64,000 bases of DNA from positions 186,001 through 250,000 of the forward strand of contig JADKIU010000002.1 in assembly GCA_016722565.1 (NCBI GenBank), given 5' to 3'. Below, one piece after another: positions 53,912 to 62,215 of this stretch. The position numbers were made by a program, and so were the translations under genes. Below the pieces are notes generated by a model that worked only from the letters and a program-made list of their open reading frames with translations, was not told the origin of the DNA and ran no database searches. Source of the DNA: Bacteroidota bacterium. GTDB taxonomy: Bacteria > Bacteroidota > Bacteroidia > 2-12-FULL-35-15. Each line of letters starts with the position of its first letter. The stretch's first letter is position 1.

Positions 53912-55511
53912 GTGATTGTTTCAATAGCTGGTTGGCAGCAGTGATGCCCCGGTGAAAAGCTTGTTCGAAGATAGAAATACCACTGATGTCGGAGTGTGCA
54001 AAAAATAAAGTATCGAATCCTTTTTCAAGCAGAAGGCGTGAAGGATTGGTCTTAAAGTTTTTAGCCGGACTAATCATTCCGTGCCCGAGTAAATTTACTT
54101 CAATGTCGAGAATGTTTTTTTCAATAGTAGGATGAACTTGTTTTAAGTCGTCTACGATAAATTTTTTCCAATACTGTTCATCTTTTTGATATAGCGTTTC
54201 ACGCTCTACCTTGGGTAATTGTTCAGAAAAATTATAATAGTAGGTAATCACTGTTTTGTCCGAATGTTGATCAAAGTTTTGATGGCAAGCATTTACATAG
54301 CCTAACGACTTGGAGTTGTATAGCACATTATCCCATGCCAGGTCATGTGTGGCATTTAAATCCTGTTTCTTACTTAGACTGATGTTGGCGGCTATCCAAG
54401 GGTAATAGGCAAAATCGTTGTAGTTGATGCCTGTTTCAAAAGCTAGGATGCGTTTGTTTACAAATTGTGGGGTGGCCATAATTACATTGTCGCAAACATA
54501 TTTGGTGCTCGTATTTTTTACAACATCGAATACATAACAGTTCCATTTATTGTTTTCTTTCTCAACTTTATAGGTCAGTTGTTGGGTAAACAGATGGTTT
54601 TGTAAATTCGTTTCCAGCTTTTTTGTTAGAAAGTTATTTCCTTCGGGCCAGGTTAAAACATCGGGTGAAGCGGCATTTGCGGCTTTCCCATTTCTACATG
54701 CAAAATAGTGAAAGGCTGCCCAAGCAGAAGTGGTTTCGATGGACGAACCGAAATCATCTTTACAACAATAGTTAATATACCATTTTAGAAAGTCGGAGGA
54801 ATATTGTTCGCGTTTCAGATACTCGGCAATGGTGATGGAATCCAATTCCATAAAATGAGGATCTTTGCTGCTGTATTCCAATGGAATGGTAAATGCAGGA
54901 AGTTGATCGCTACCAATGGCATTTTTAAAGTTTTCGGTTGTTTTTAAGAAGCGTATTAATTCCGCTTCTTCCTGTTGTGACAAACCTGCTTTCGGAGGAA
55001 GTGCATCGTGCCATAATCCTCGAAACCAAAAGCGTTCGTGCGGTTCAAAACAAATGTAATATTCGTTGTAAATGGGTAAACCATTTTCATCAAGGCCAGT
55101 AATGATTTGATGTTCGTGTAAAAAATCAATAAGCTCTTTATAGTTTTGGTTTGGGATTGGTAAGTAATGAGCTGCAAAAGGGTAAGCCGTGATTTCGTTT
55201 TTACCACCTTTGGAATTGCCACCAATTTGTGTATCCAGTTCAAACAACTTAAAGGTGTGATAGTTGTTTTTTTTCAACCAACGCGCGGCACTCAATCCGG
55301 ATATGCCACCACCAATAATCATGGTCGGGAGATGTTCGGTATGCGTAGGAGCTGGGAATTTGTTTTCGCGAAGCAAGTGACCGGTTTTAGAATTAGCTCC
55401 GGCAATGCGGGTGGAATAAGAATAATTATCCGCAAATGGGTTGCAGGCATTTAAATAAGCGGCTGATAAGGTTAGTCCGCTCAGTTTTATAAATGTTCTA
55501 CGATTCATCAT
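53895..55511 (-). CDS. Exported FAD-dependent amine-oxidase-like flavoprotein (Tat/lipoprotein signal)
   Basis: 538 residues. The N-terminus NRRTFIKLSGL is a twin-arginine signal followed by the lipobox-like LNAC (Cys near 23), so the protein should be folded and cofactor-loaded before export and may be lipidated. A Rossmann FAD motif follows (PTMIIGGGISGLSAARWLKK, about 62-81; FELDTQIGGNSKGG). The rest resembles the flavin-containing amine oxidase / NAD(P)-binding_8 family, ending with LFFAHSDISGISIFEQAFHR (FAD C-terminal motif) and GITAANQLL. In an operon with polyamine genes, a polyamine or modified-lipid amine is a sensible substrate, by inference. Its ATG abuts the upstream stop with no gap. 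Confidence 0.82.
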   Translation of the reverse strand: MMNRRTFIKLSGLTLSAAYLNACNPFADNYSYSTRIAGANSKTGHLLRENKFPAPTHTEHLPTMIIGGGISGLSAARWLKKNNYHTFKLFELDTQIGGNSKGGKNEITAYPFAAHYLPIPNQNYKELIDFLHEHQIITGLDENGLPIYNEYYICFEPHERFWFRGLWHDALPPKAGLSQQEEAELIRFLKTTENFKNAIGSDQLPAFTIPLEYSSKDPHFMELDSITIAEYLKREQYSSDFLKWYINYCCKDDFGSSIETTSAWAAFHYFACRNGKAANAASPDVLTWPEGNNFLTKKLETNLQNHLFTQQLTYKVEKENNKWNCYVFDVVKNTSTKYVCDNVIMATPQFVNKRILAFETGINYNDFAYYPWIAANISLSKKQDLNATHDLAWDNVLYNSKSLGYVNACHQNFDQHSDKTVITYYYNFSEQLPKVERETLYQKDEQYWKKFIVDDLKQVHPTIEKNILDIEVNLLGHGMISPAKNFKTNPSRLLLEKGFDTLFFAHSDISGISIFEQAFHRGITAANQLLKQSHAANS

Positions 55512-57029
55512 TTATTGCACTTTTCCCCATTCCTCTTCAAAGTAATGAATCAGAATCTGATTATTTAATTTGTTGACATCAGTGGGTTCATAGGCCATGT
55601 CTTTCGGGAAGGTGGTCATTTCGGTAAAACGAAACTCATCGTAATATTTTAAGCTATCGGGTAAAAAATACGGACGAGTTGCTAAATCGTTAAAGCCCAT
55701 CACATAGCCCCATTCGCCAAAAGATGGTACATACAAATGATAGGGCAATGTTTTAAATCCAACCGATTGAATGGTATTGTTTACACACCAAAAAGATTTT
55801 CGAGCAACATAAGGAGAAGTGCTTTGCACCACAAAAGCACCTTGTGGCGCCAACGCATTTTTAATTTCTTTATAAAAGGAAGTGGTATATAATTTACCTA
55901 CCGAAAAGTTCGATGGGTCAGGAAAATCAATGATGATAAAATCGAAGCGGGTGGTGTTTTCTTTGAGCCAACGAAAAGCATCGGTATTGATGACGGATAA
56001 TTTTTTGCTCATCAGCGCATCGTTGTTTAATGTGCGCAATAATTCCGAACTTTTAAAAATAGCGGTCACGGATGAATCTAAGTCCACCAAGGTAATGTCC
56101 TGCACGTTAGGATATTTTAATACTTCGCGCACGGCTAATCCATCACCACCACCTAAAATTAAAACATGTTTCGGTTCTGCAATACGCGATAATCCGGGAT
56201 GAACAAGTGCTTCGTGGTAGCGGTATTCATCGGCTGAGCTAAACTGGAGGTTGTTGTTTAGATACAATTTAGTTACGCCTTTATTGCTGGTTAAAACAAT
56301 GCGTTGGTAGGGCGATGATTTGCTGAAAATAATGTTTTCGTTATAAGTTAACGATTCGGTATACGATTGAATTTGTTCGGCAAAAACGAAACCGACTACT
56401 AAAAAGAGTGCCGCAAGAATGGCTTGTGTGCGCAAAAAACGCAGGTAGGCCACTGCGGTTTCGAAGGTGAAGCATAAAATAATGGCTACTGCTACATTCA
56501 GGATTCCGAAAAGAAACGATGTTTTTAATAACCCTAGATACGGCACCATAAACAACGGAAAAAGAATAGAGGCGAAGAGGGCACCAATGTAATCGAAGGT
56601 GAATACTTTGGATACGAGTTCGCTGAAATCAAATTCATCTTTGAGGATACGCATCAACAGTGGAATTTCAATTCCAACGAGTGTGCCGGTCATGACAATT
56701 AAACTGTATAAAATGACATGAAAGCCGCTGGCGTGTTCAAAGGCAATAAACAAAATTGTAGAGCTGATGCCGCCAATAACACCTACAAGTATTTCAATTT
56801 GTATGAACCAGCTCAGTAAATTTGTTTTAATGAATTTGGAAAGATAGGAACCAATTCCCATCGAAAAAAGATAGATACCAATGATGATAGAAAACTGCGT
56901 AACGGAATCGCCCAGTAGGTAGCTGGCAAGGGTGCCGGCAATCAACTCATAAATTAATCCGCAGGTAGCAATAACAAAAACTGAAACCAACAGTAATAAT
57001 TGGTTCTTCTTTTTCTTTAGTTGGGTCAT
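55512..57029 (-). CDS. Spermidine-synthase-like aminopropyltransferase with N-terminal membrane domain
   Basis: 505 residues. Residues about 1-225 hold about seven TM helices (LLLLVSVFVIATCGLIYELI, TLVGIEIPLLMRIL). Residues about 230-500 are a SpeE-type class I methyltransferase fold: HPGLSRIAEPKHVLILGGGD, GLAVREVLKYPNVQDITLVD, and the active-site stretch FIIIDFPDPSNFSVGKLYTT. SpeE proteins move an aminopropyl group from decarboxylated SAM to a diamine. The membrane-fused form is often found in clusters with DUF350 and SpeD. The fused TM domain places the reaction at the inner membrane. It is immediately upstream of the flavoprotein and 6 nt after DUF350. Confidence 0.88.
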   Translation of the reverse strand: MTQLKKKKNQLLLLVSVFVIATCGLIYELIAGTLASYLLGDSVTQFSIIIGIYLFSMGIGSYLSKFIKTNLLSWFIQIEILVGVIGGISSTILFIAFEHASGFHVILYSLIVMTGTLVGIEIPLLMRILKDEFDFSELVSKVFTFDYIGALFASILFPLFMVPYLGLLKTSFLFGILNVAVAIILCFTFETAVAYLRFLRTQAILAALFLVVGFVFAEQIQSYTESLTYNENIIFSKSSPYQRIVLTSNKGVTKLYLNNNLQFSSADEYRYHEALVHPGLSRIAEPKHVLILGGGDGLAVREVLKYPNVQDITLVDLDSSVTAIFKSSELLRTLNNDALMSKKLSVINTDAFRWLKENTTRFDFIIIDFPDPSNFSVGKLYTTSFYKEIKNALAPQGAFVVQSTSPYVARKSFWCVNNTIQSVGFKTLPYHLYVPSFGEWGYVMGFNDLATRPYFLPDSLKYYDEFRFTEMTTFPKDMAYEPTDVNKLNNQILIHYFEEEWGKVQ

Positions 57030-57035
57030 TGGTGT

Positions 57036-57251
57036 TTAGCCGTGTATAGCCGATGAAATAATAATGGCAATGGCAATCATAAACGATGCTGCCATAATCG
57101 CCAAGGCTACGTTTTTATTTTCAATGATTTCTTTCCAAAGATTTTCCGGGGTAATTTTTTCTACAATCCAGAAGCAGATAAATAAAATAAGGATACCGAT
57201 AATTGAATAAACAATAGCGGGAACAAGATACTGTAGGTGTAATGATTCCAT
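57036..57251 (-). CDS. DUF350 (YjfL-like) small membrane protein
   Basis: 71 residues with two TM helices (about 9-30 and 46-67) separated by a short polar loop (EKITPENLWKEIIENKNVA). Size and the pattern VPAIVYSIIGILILFICFWI / NVALAIMAASFMIAIAIIIS match a half-length DUF350 unit, as in E. coli YjfL. DUF350 genes recur beside polyamine and glutathionylspermidine-type genes. Function unknown. It is a central member of the operon (6-nt gap to the synthase, 24 nt from the upstream small gene). Confidence 0.82.
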   Translation of the reverse strand: MESLHLQYLVPAIVYSIIGILILFICFWIVEKITPENLWKEIIENKNVALAIMAASFMIAIAIIISSAIHG

Positions 57252-57275
57252 TTTTTTTAAGTTTTTAGTTCGTAA

Positions 57276-57461
57276 TTATTTATGAAAATAGGTTCGGGTA
57301 CGTATTCCTTTTGCATCCTTTGTATGGCTCGATTCATTGAAGCTCAAAAACCTCCAGCCAGTGATCATCGAATACATATAAATGCCCAAAACAATTACCA
57401 CAAAGGAGAGGTAATATTTTAAGCCTTTTAAGTCTGCTTTATCTATAATATTAATCTTCAT
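57276..57461 (-). CDS. Small single-pass membrane protein
   Basis: 61 residues from the Met at 57461 (a longer ORF begins at 57503 inside the upstream gene). One TM helix is visible (about 15-35, YYLSFVVIVLGIYMYSMITG) with a basic C-terminus (GIRTRTYFHK). It starts 11 nt inside the end of the DUF4178 gene, so it is translated from the same mRNA. No known family. A small hydrophobic subunit of the same complex is a reasonable guess. Confidence 0.6.
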   Translation of the reverse strand: MKINIIDKADLKGLKYYLSFVVIVLGIYMYSMITGWRFLSFNESSHTKDAKGIRTRTYFHK

Positions 57462-58716
57462 CGTACGGAGAATAGTTACTGTTATACCAACGTTTCTTTT
57501 CAAAACTGTCTTTTCTGTAAAAATAAAATGCAGGGAACAAGCCCAATACCAAAACCATAAGCAATCCGTTTGAAATCACAAATACATCACGGGTAACAGA
57601 TATGCCTAGGTTTACAAACGACATGTTGGTTGGTTTATCCGGATAAATGATTAAATAATATTTTCCTTCCGGCACTTGTGATACAATTTTCGAAATCCAG
57701 CTTTTGCCTTCGCTCCAACTTTCGCCACCTTCGTAACCATGGTAATATTCTGCTTCTAAATCCACATCGTATAAATCGCCTGTTGCTTCGTTCACCAATG
57801 TTACAGCTGTATACATCCAGTTGTTGTCGATGTTGGTGGTGATTTTTATTTCTGCATTTGCGGTGCCATGTTTTAATTCAAAGGGCTTTGAATAAATTTC
57901 CTTTTTATTAAGCGAATCAGTGATTTGATACGTTTGACTAAATACTAATTCTTCATGTGCAGCCGATGAAAAATAAAATTGCATGATTCCCCAAATCAAT
58001 GTTAAAATCACCAGGAGGTTACGCAAACCTTCTGTTTTAAATTTCCCGACATAGGGCTGAAGCATGCCAACACCTTCAGTATCCGGAATTTCTTTTAAAG
58101 AAAAAGCATCTTTAATACTGCTTGGTGATAGATATTCTCCTTTGTACCAAGTAATATTGGTGGTGGTATATTCTTTCGAAACCATAAAGGGTGGCTGAAT
58201 ATACTCTTCCACACTTATTGTTTCGGTAGGAGAAAATGCAAATGGAAATTCGCCAACAGCTTCATGTACTTTTGCCTGGTAACGCGAATACAAATCATAG
58301 TCTTGTTTTTCGAATGATACTTTTAAACCGGCTGGAGGTGCAAAACCCGAAATTTCTGTTAAGTAAGTCCAATGTCCATCGTATTGCGATAAATATGCAA
58401 TACCATAAATGGGATTAAACAATGTATATTCATCCCAATAGTAGATCGTGCGGTATTCAAATTTTTTAACATAGGCAATTACCTGATAGCGAATGCCCTG
58501 AATTGTACCGATAGTTCCCAAAGGAATATCCAGTGATTTTACAGGGAGTTTGGCAGCAAAGGTAGTTTTGTTTAACGGACCATCGTATTGGGTATATACC
58601 AACCCGCACTTACCGTAAATGATGGAGTAGGTATTTGAGTTCAGGTACGACTGAAACGTTGCGTTACATTTAAAACACGTTTTTGTTGTTGATGGTATGT
58701 TGCTTGTTGGTTCCAA
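57451..58716 (-). CDS. DUF4178 membrane protein
   Basis: 421 residues. An N-terminal zinc-ribbon-like Cys pair (CFKCNATF, about 14-17), then the DUF4178 domain (LGTIGTIQGIRYQVIAYVKK, YYWDEYTLFNPIYGIAYLSQ, DGHWTYLTEISG; about 65-200). A TM helix follows at about 230-250 (NLLVILTLIWGIMQFYF), then a periplasmic beta domain (about 255-385) and a last TM (about 385-405). Upstream and downstream spacing of 6 nt and a short overlap show it is in the operon. DUF4178 proteins accompany DUF350/SpeD/synthase genes; the role is unknown. Confidence 0.82.
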   Translation of the reverse strand: MEPTSNIPSTTKTCFKCNATFQSYLNSNTYSIIYGKCGLVYTQYDGPLNKTTFAAKLPVKSLDIPLGTIGTIQGIRYQVIAYVKKFEYRTIYYWDEYTLFNPIYGIAYLSQYDGHWTYLTEISGFAPPAGLKVSFEKQDYDLYSRYQAKVHEAVGEFPFAFSPTETISVEEYIQPPFMVSKEYTTTNITWYKGEYLSPSSIKDAFSLKEIPDTEGVGMLQPYVGKFKTEGLRNLLVILTLIWGIMQFYFSSAAHEELVFSQTYQITDSLNKKEIYSKPFELKHGTANAEIKITTNIDNNWMYTAVTLVNEATGDLYDVDLEAEYYHGYEGGESWSEGKSWISKIVSQVPEGKYYLIIYPDKPTNMSFVNLGISVTRDVFVISNGLLMVLVLGLFPAFYFYRKDSFEKKRWYNSNYSPYDED

Positions 58717-58722
58717 ATAAAT

Positions 58723-59379
58723 TTACATCCATTGTTCGAATTCCTTTAAGGTAGAAAGTTCCAGCTCAGCAAGCGCAATCTTTTTTCCCATAAAGCCTTC
58801 AATTAATTCTTTACTATATATATTCACCGATAATAAATTACCGCTTTCCCAGTTGATGGTTTCGTATTTAAAATAGGCTTCATCATTAAAACAATTTTCA
58901 GGAATTTGTCCGTCCATTTGAAACTCTACTTGCTTTGTTAAATCATAAATTACATAAGCTTTTGATTTAACATGGATGGACGAACCCATTTTATTCACTT
59001 TTGTTTGTGCATGCGTGAGTGCAATGGCATCTGTATCGTATACAAAATAGCTGAATACATTTTCTATCAACCATTTTTCTGTACCATCCGAAAACTTCAT
59101 CAACCATTCATTATTGATGGAGCTGGTGTTGATGCTGCGTATATGACCGATGATTGTAAATGATTTGTTTTGATATTTTCCGGTAGCACCCAATGCAATG
59201 GTTTTGATGGGCTGTAAATCGCGTTTACGCAATCCGGTGGCAACAGCTGTTTTGTCAGCATTTACTTGATAGTTGTTGCCGCAGTAAGGGCAGATGATAA
59301 AAAGTGGTAATGCAAGCAATAGTTCGGTTTGAGCCGAACAGCCGGGACAAGTAAAACGGTTGAGGTTCACAGCGTGCAT
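58723..59379 (-). CDS. DUF4178 protein with N-terminal zinc ribbon
   Basis: 218 residues. Residues about 10-37 contain two Cys pairs (FTCPGCSAQTE and CPYCGNNY) forming a zinc ribbon. DUF4178 follows (TIALGATGKYQNKSFTIIGH, WLMKFSDGTEKWLIENVFSY; about 55-140). It is soluble and cytosolic. A compact relative of the next gene, so two DUF4178 paralogues sit in tandem. The zinc ribbon might bind nucleic acid or protein. It is 6 nt after speD. Confidence 0.8.
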   Translation of the reverse strand: MHAVNLNRFTCPGCSAQTELLLALPLFIICPYCGNNYQVNADKTAVATGLRKRDLQPIKTIALGATGKYQNKSFTIIGHIRSINTSSINNEWLMKFSDGTEKWLIENVFSYFVYDTDAIALTHAQTKVNKMGSSIHVKSKAYVIYDLTKQVEFQMDGQIPENCFNDEAYFKYETINWESGNLLSVNIYSKELIEGFMGKKIALAELELSTLKEFEQWM

Positions 59380-59385
59380 GGTTAC

Positions 59386-59736
59386 TTATCTTTTTAATCG
59401 CGAAGTGTTTACTTCGGTTGCATCCAACAATAAAAGCAATTCATCATGAATTTGTTCGGCAATATCATCGTTGTATTTCATGAAGTTGCTCAAAAACACA
59501 TCAAACGTTACTCGGTTAAATTCGGGCCATGTATGAATAGAGATGTGTGATTCGGTAAGACAAATGATACCGGTGAATCCGGAATCTGGAAACTGATGAA
59601 ATACTTCACCCACCTTTGTAAGTCCTGTTTTAGTGACTACTGCATTTAAAAACGTTTCTGTTTTTTTGCAGTCCTTTAAAACCTCGGGATCTTTCACCGA
59701 AAATTCTGAAATAAGATGTAGGCCTTTTTTGTACAA
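59386..59736 (-). CDS. speD: S-adenosylmethionine decarboxylase proenzyme (SpeD)
   Basis: 116 residues. The self-cleavage site and surroundings are visible: LTESHISIHTWPE (about 60-72). The Ser of ESH becomes the pyruvoyl group; the following His and the Cys in GIICLTES are the usual helpers. SpeD makes decarboxylated SAM, the aminopropyl donor for the synthase in the same operon. The only in-frame start before the conserved YKKGLHLISEF is a TTG at 59736; no ATG or GTG is available, which may mean a non-standard start or a sequence error in the T6 run just upstream. It is first in the eight-gene operon. Confidence 0.9.
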   Translation of the reverse strand: MYKKGLHLISEFSVKDPEVLKDCKKTETFLNAVVTKTGLTKVGEVFHQFPDSGFTGIICLTESHISIHTWPEFNRVTFDVFLSNFMKYNDDIAEQIHDELLLLLDATEVNTSRLKR

Positions 59737-59798
59737 AAAATGAATGGAGTTTGCGTTTTGGTAAATATATGGAAAAAAGTGATTGAGTGACTTATATG

Positions 59799-59878
59799 TA
59801 ACTAAGTGACTAGGTGACTAGGTAACTAAGTGACTAGGTAACTAAGTGACTAGGTAACTAAGTAACTAGGTAACAGGG
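59799..59878. repeat. Array of ten 8-bp repeats
   Basis: Ten consecutive octamers of the form T(A/G)ACTA(A/G)G, from 59799 to 59878, alternate mainly between taactaag and tgactagg, with a degenerate last unit. It lies in the about 320-nt region without a gene between divergent speD and the amidohydrolase gene. The rest of that region holds the promoter and leader elements listed next. Confidence 0.85.
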
Positions 59879-59888
59879 TGATTTTTTA

Positions 59889-59920
59889 TTGTTTCTATTC
59901 GTTTTTTATTTCTATCTTCG
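59889..59920 (+). promoter_or_regulatory. Candidate promoter for the amidohydrolase leader
   Basis: TTG (59889-59891) followed after 21 nt by TATCTTCG (59913-59920), one mismatch from TAnnTTTG. It would start transcription about 135 nt before the ATG at 60061, giving an unusually long leader that includes the hairpin at 59960-59999. Confidence 0.4.
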
Positions 59921-59959
59921 TGTCGCCCTACTCCTGGTAAGACATATATCGTTATAACT

Positions 59960-59999
59960 GCCTCATGAAAATATCAAATTTTTCGGGAGGCTTTTTTTT
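59960..59999 (+). terminator. Intrinsic-terminator-like hairpin inside the amidohydrolase leader
   Basis: gcctc (59960-59964) pairs with gaggc (59987-59991), with an inner tgaaaa/ttttcg stem after one mismatch, and it is followed by an eight-T run (59992-59999). Because it lies between the promoter and the start codon, it would stop transcription before the gene, or end a separate small RNA of about 75 nt. Confidence 0.55.
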
Positions 60000-60028
60000 A
60001 CCCGTAATTTCCGAAAGGTTTGATATTT
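59969..60028 (+). promoter_or_regulatory. Alternative long helix that excludes the leader terminator
   Basis: 59969-59986 is complementary to 60011-60028 over 18 consecutive pairs (16 Watson-Crick and two G-U). This uses most of the right arm of the terminator hairpin, so the two folds cannot form together. The layout is that of an anti-terminator or riboswitch-type expression platform; no ligand-binding motif is recognised. Confidence 0.45.
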
Positions 60029-60060
60029 ATAGTTTGTGTTTCCACGTAATCTCAAAAACT

Positions 60061-61617
60061 ATGAATACAACCGACATTCACTCTCACATGTTCAATCTGA
60101 AGTATTTGCCAGTTGCAGGTATCATCAGACGTTACTCCAATAACAAAGTTTCGTTACGCATGGCCAGAGGGGTGGAACGGTTTCTTCTCAATAAAACAAA
60201 ATCATCGTTTGAATCCGAAAAAGGATTAAAAGCGGTTTTTAAAAACATGCTCAACAAATTTTTGGGACTGTTTAATTCAAAAGATGCTGAAAAAATTCAA
60301 ACACTTTTGCTCAATCCTGCTTTTAAACTGTTGGAGTTGAACCAACATCAAATCATTAGTAACCTGAGCAAACAATTGAATCTGGACGATTTAAAAGATC
60401 CACTCATTGCTGATGCCTTGTTGGAATTTCAGGAAACACTTTCATTATCTGCCGATAAAAAAATAATGTTCGGTGATGTTGCTTTAGGAAAAAATTCGGC
60501 TGATGCATTAAAGTCAGGTAATTTACTAATGGATAAACTCCTCAAAGAGGTGTTTGAAAAGATGGACGAAGCGATGGGCGGTCTTGAAAAAGCAGGCAAC
60601 ATGGCACGTTGGTTTGCTTTTATGCTTAATAGTGAAGAAGAAATTTTTAAGCGCATACAAGGCAGCGACTCGCAAGGAGTGAGTCGATTTGTGCACCAGA
60701 TGATGGATGTCGATTATTTTTTCACGGAAGAAGATGGCACCACTCATAAATCGTATTTTGATTTTGTGACCCAACAAATTCCAAACATGGAAAAGTTGGA
60801 TAAAAAGTATCCGGGTAAGTTGCATGCTTTGGTGGCATTTAATCCTTCGCGCGAAAATAGTTTGGAGGTAGTAAAGTTGGCCATCTCCAAAGGTTTTAAA
60901 GGGGTTAAGTTTTATCCTCCATTAGGTTATCGTGCGCATGGAGATCCTAACCCGATATTTCAGAAACGCATAGCCGAACTGTTTCGATATTGCAGTCGCC
61001 CCGAAAATGACATTCCTATTTTCGCACATTGCAACAACCAAGGATTTGAAGCCTATCCGAAAGGCGATTTTCATTATCCTGCCCCACGTTATCCTTCCGG
61101 TTATAATTCCAGTCCGGTATACTGGTACCATGCCTTGCGTAATTTTCCTGATTTGCGTTTGTGTTTAGCACATGGTGGAGGCACTGAAGGTTGGTTTTGT
61201 CATGTTAGAAATACCGATCATATTAAGGCGTATGAAATTTTTCCTGAAAATATTAAGGATGATACAAGTATTCAAACCAACTGGAACAATTCGTATGCGG
61301 CCATGGTATTTAAATTATGTGTAGAGCGTCCCAATGTTTATTGTGATGCAGCCTATCTAGATGATATGGTATTACCCGATGGCAGTTTTGATGAAACAGC
61401 CAAAGAGAATTTTAAAAAGCGTTTGTTGCGTTTGTTTATGTCAGAGCCTAAGTTTGCAACCCGTATTATTTATGGCAGCGACTGGCACATGCTGTTTCAG
61501 GAAGGCAAAAATCAGGTGTATTATTCTACTTATCTTAAGTTTTACAGCGAACCCAAATTTATTCCGTATAAAAACGATTTTTTTGAAACGAATGCAAAAC
61601 GGTATTTGAAGTTTTGA
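60061..61617 (+). CDS. Amidohydrolase-family (metal-dependent hydrolase) protein
   Basis: 518 residues from the ATG at 60061 (the ORF is open 96 nt further upstream, but that part is the leader). TIM-barrel metal ligands: TDIHSHMF near 3-10 (HxH), GVKFYPPLGY (central Lys region), PIFAHCNNQG (His), LCLAHGGG (His) and IIYGSDWHML (Asp). This is the amidohydrolase_2 / PF04909 pattern. A long helical insert (about 25-215) lies between the first ligand pair and the rest, larger than in typical members. Substrate unknown; neither a signal peptide nor a partner gene is evident. Confidence 0.82.
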   Translation: MNTTDIHSHMFNLKYLPVAGIIRRYSNNKVSLRMARGVERFLLNKTKSSFESEKGLKAVFKNMLNKFLGLFNSKDAEKIQTLLLNPAFKLLELNQHQIISNLSKQLNLDDLKDPLIADALLEFQETLSLSADKKIMFGDVALGKNSADALKSGNLLMDKLLKEVFEKMDEAMGGLEKAGNMARWFAFMLNSEEEIFKRIQGSDSQGVSRFVHQMMDVDYFFTEEDGTTHKSYFDFVTQQIPNMEKLDKKYPGKLHALVAFNPSRENSLEVVKLAISKGFKGVKFYPPLGYRAHGDPNPIFQKRIAELFRYCSRPENDIPIFAHCNNQGFEAYPKGDFHYPAPRYPSGYNSSPVYWYHALRNFPDLRLCLAHGGGTEGWFCHVRNTDHIKAYEIFPENIKDDTSIQTNWNNSYAAMVFKLCVERPNVYCDAAYLDDMVLPDGSFDETAKENFKKRLLRLFMSEPKFATRIIYGSDWHMLFQEGKNQVYYSTYLKFYSEPKFIPYKNDFFETNAKRYLKF

Positions 61618-61685
61618 TGGTTTAATTTTTTTACTATTTTAGCTATGATTCTGAACAATACAAAGGGGTCGTAAATAGATTAGTA

Positions 61686-62174
61686 ATGAAATACCTCCTC
61701 GTCCTTGTCACCTTTTTCTTTACGATTCAATCTTTTGCCCAGCGCGATACCATTTTCTTTAATAAGGAATGGAAAGTCTGTAAGAAACGGTATGCGGTGT
61801 ATTACCGCATAGCAGACCCTCAAACGGATGGTGGCTATATCATTACCGATTATTTCCTGAACACCAATATTCCTCAAATGACGGCTTTTAGCCGAACCAT
61901 TGAACCTGTTTACCTGGAAGGGAAATGCACCTATTATTTCCCCAGTGGAAAAAAAGAAAGTGAAGGATTTTATGAAAAAAATTTAAAAACAGATGTTTGG
62001 ATTCGCTGGACAGAAACCGGAAATGATTCAACCCTTGAAAATTATACCACTAAGGGTAAAAAGGAAAATATTACTACCAACATGCCTTTTTTATACGATA
62101 CCCTTCACCCGTTTTCAATAGCCGCACGTGGTAAAGTCGCTTCTTTTTTTATTATTGAGGATGTATTTTTTTAA
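61686..62174 (+). CDS. MORN-like head / outer-membrane barrel protein, N-terminal part (frameshifted)
   Basis: 162 residues before a false stop. A signal peptide (LLVLVTFFFTIQSFAQ), then a domain shared with the gene at 62844: VYYRIADPQTDGGYIITDYF, then EGKCTYYFPSGKKESEGFYE (MORN-variant/YwqK-like) and WIRWTETG. The T7 run 62166-62172 lacks one T: with eight, VFFLTYSIGTELAFKRHSLG continues into the next ORF. The intact gene is 61686-62692, about 336 residues. Confidence 0.72.
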   Translation: MKYLLVLVTFFFTIQSFAQRDTIFFNKEWKVCKKRYAVYYRIADPQTDGGYIITDYFLNTNIPQMTAFSRTIEPVYLEGKCTYYFPSGKKESEGFYEKNLKTDVWIRWTETGNDSTLENYTTKGKKENITTNMPFLYDTLHPFSIAARGKVASFFIIEDVFF

Positions 62175-62215
62175 CGTATTCGATAGGAACAGAACTTGCC
62201 TTTAAACGTCACAGT

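Noticed and set aside
59799..59878. CRISPR array
   Set aside because: Units are 8 bp with no spacers and no cas genes.
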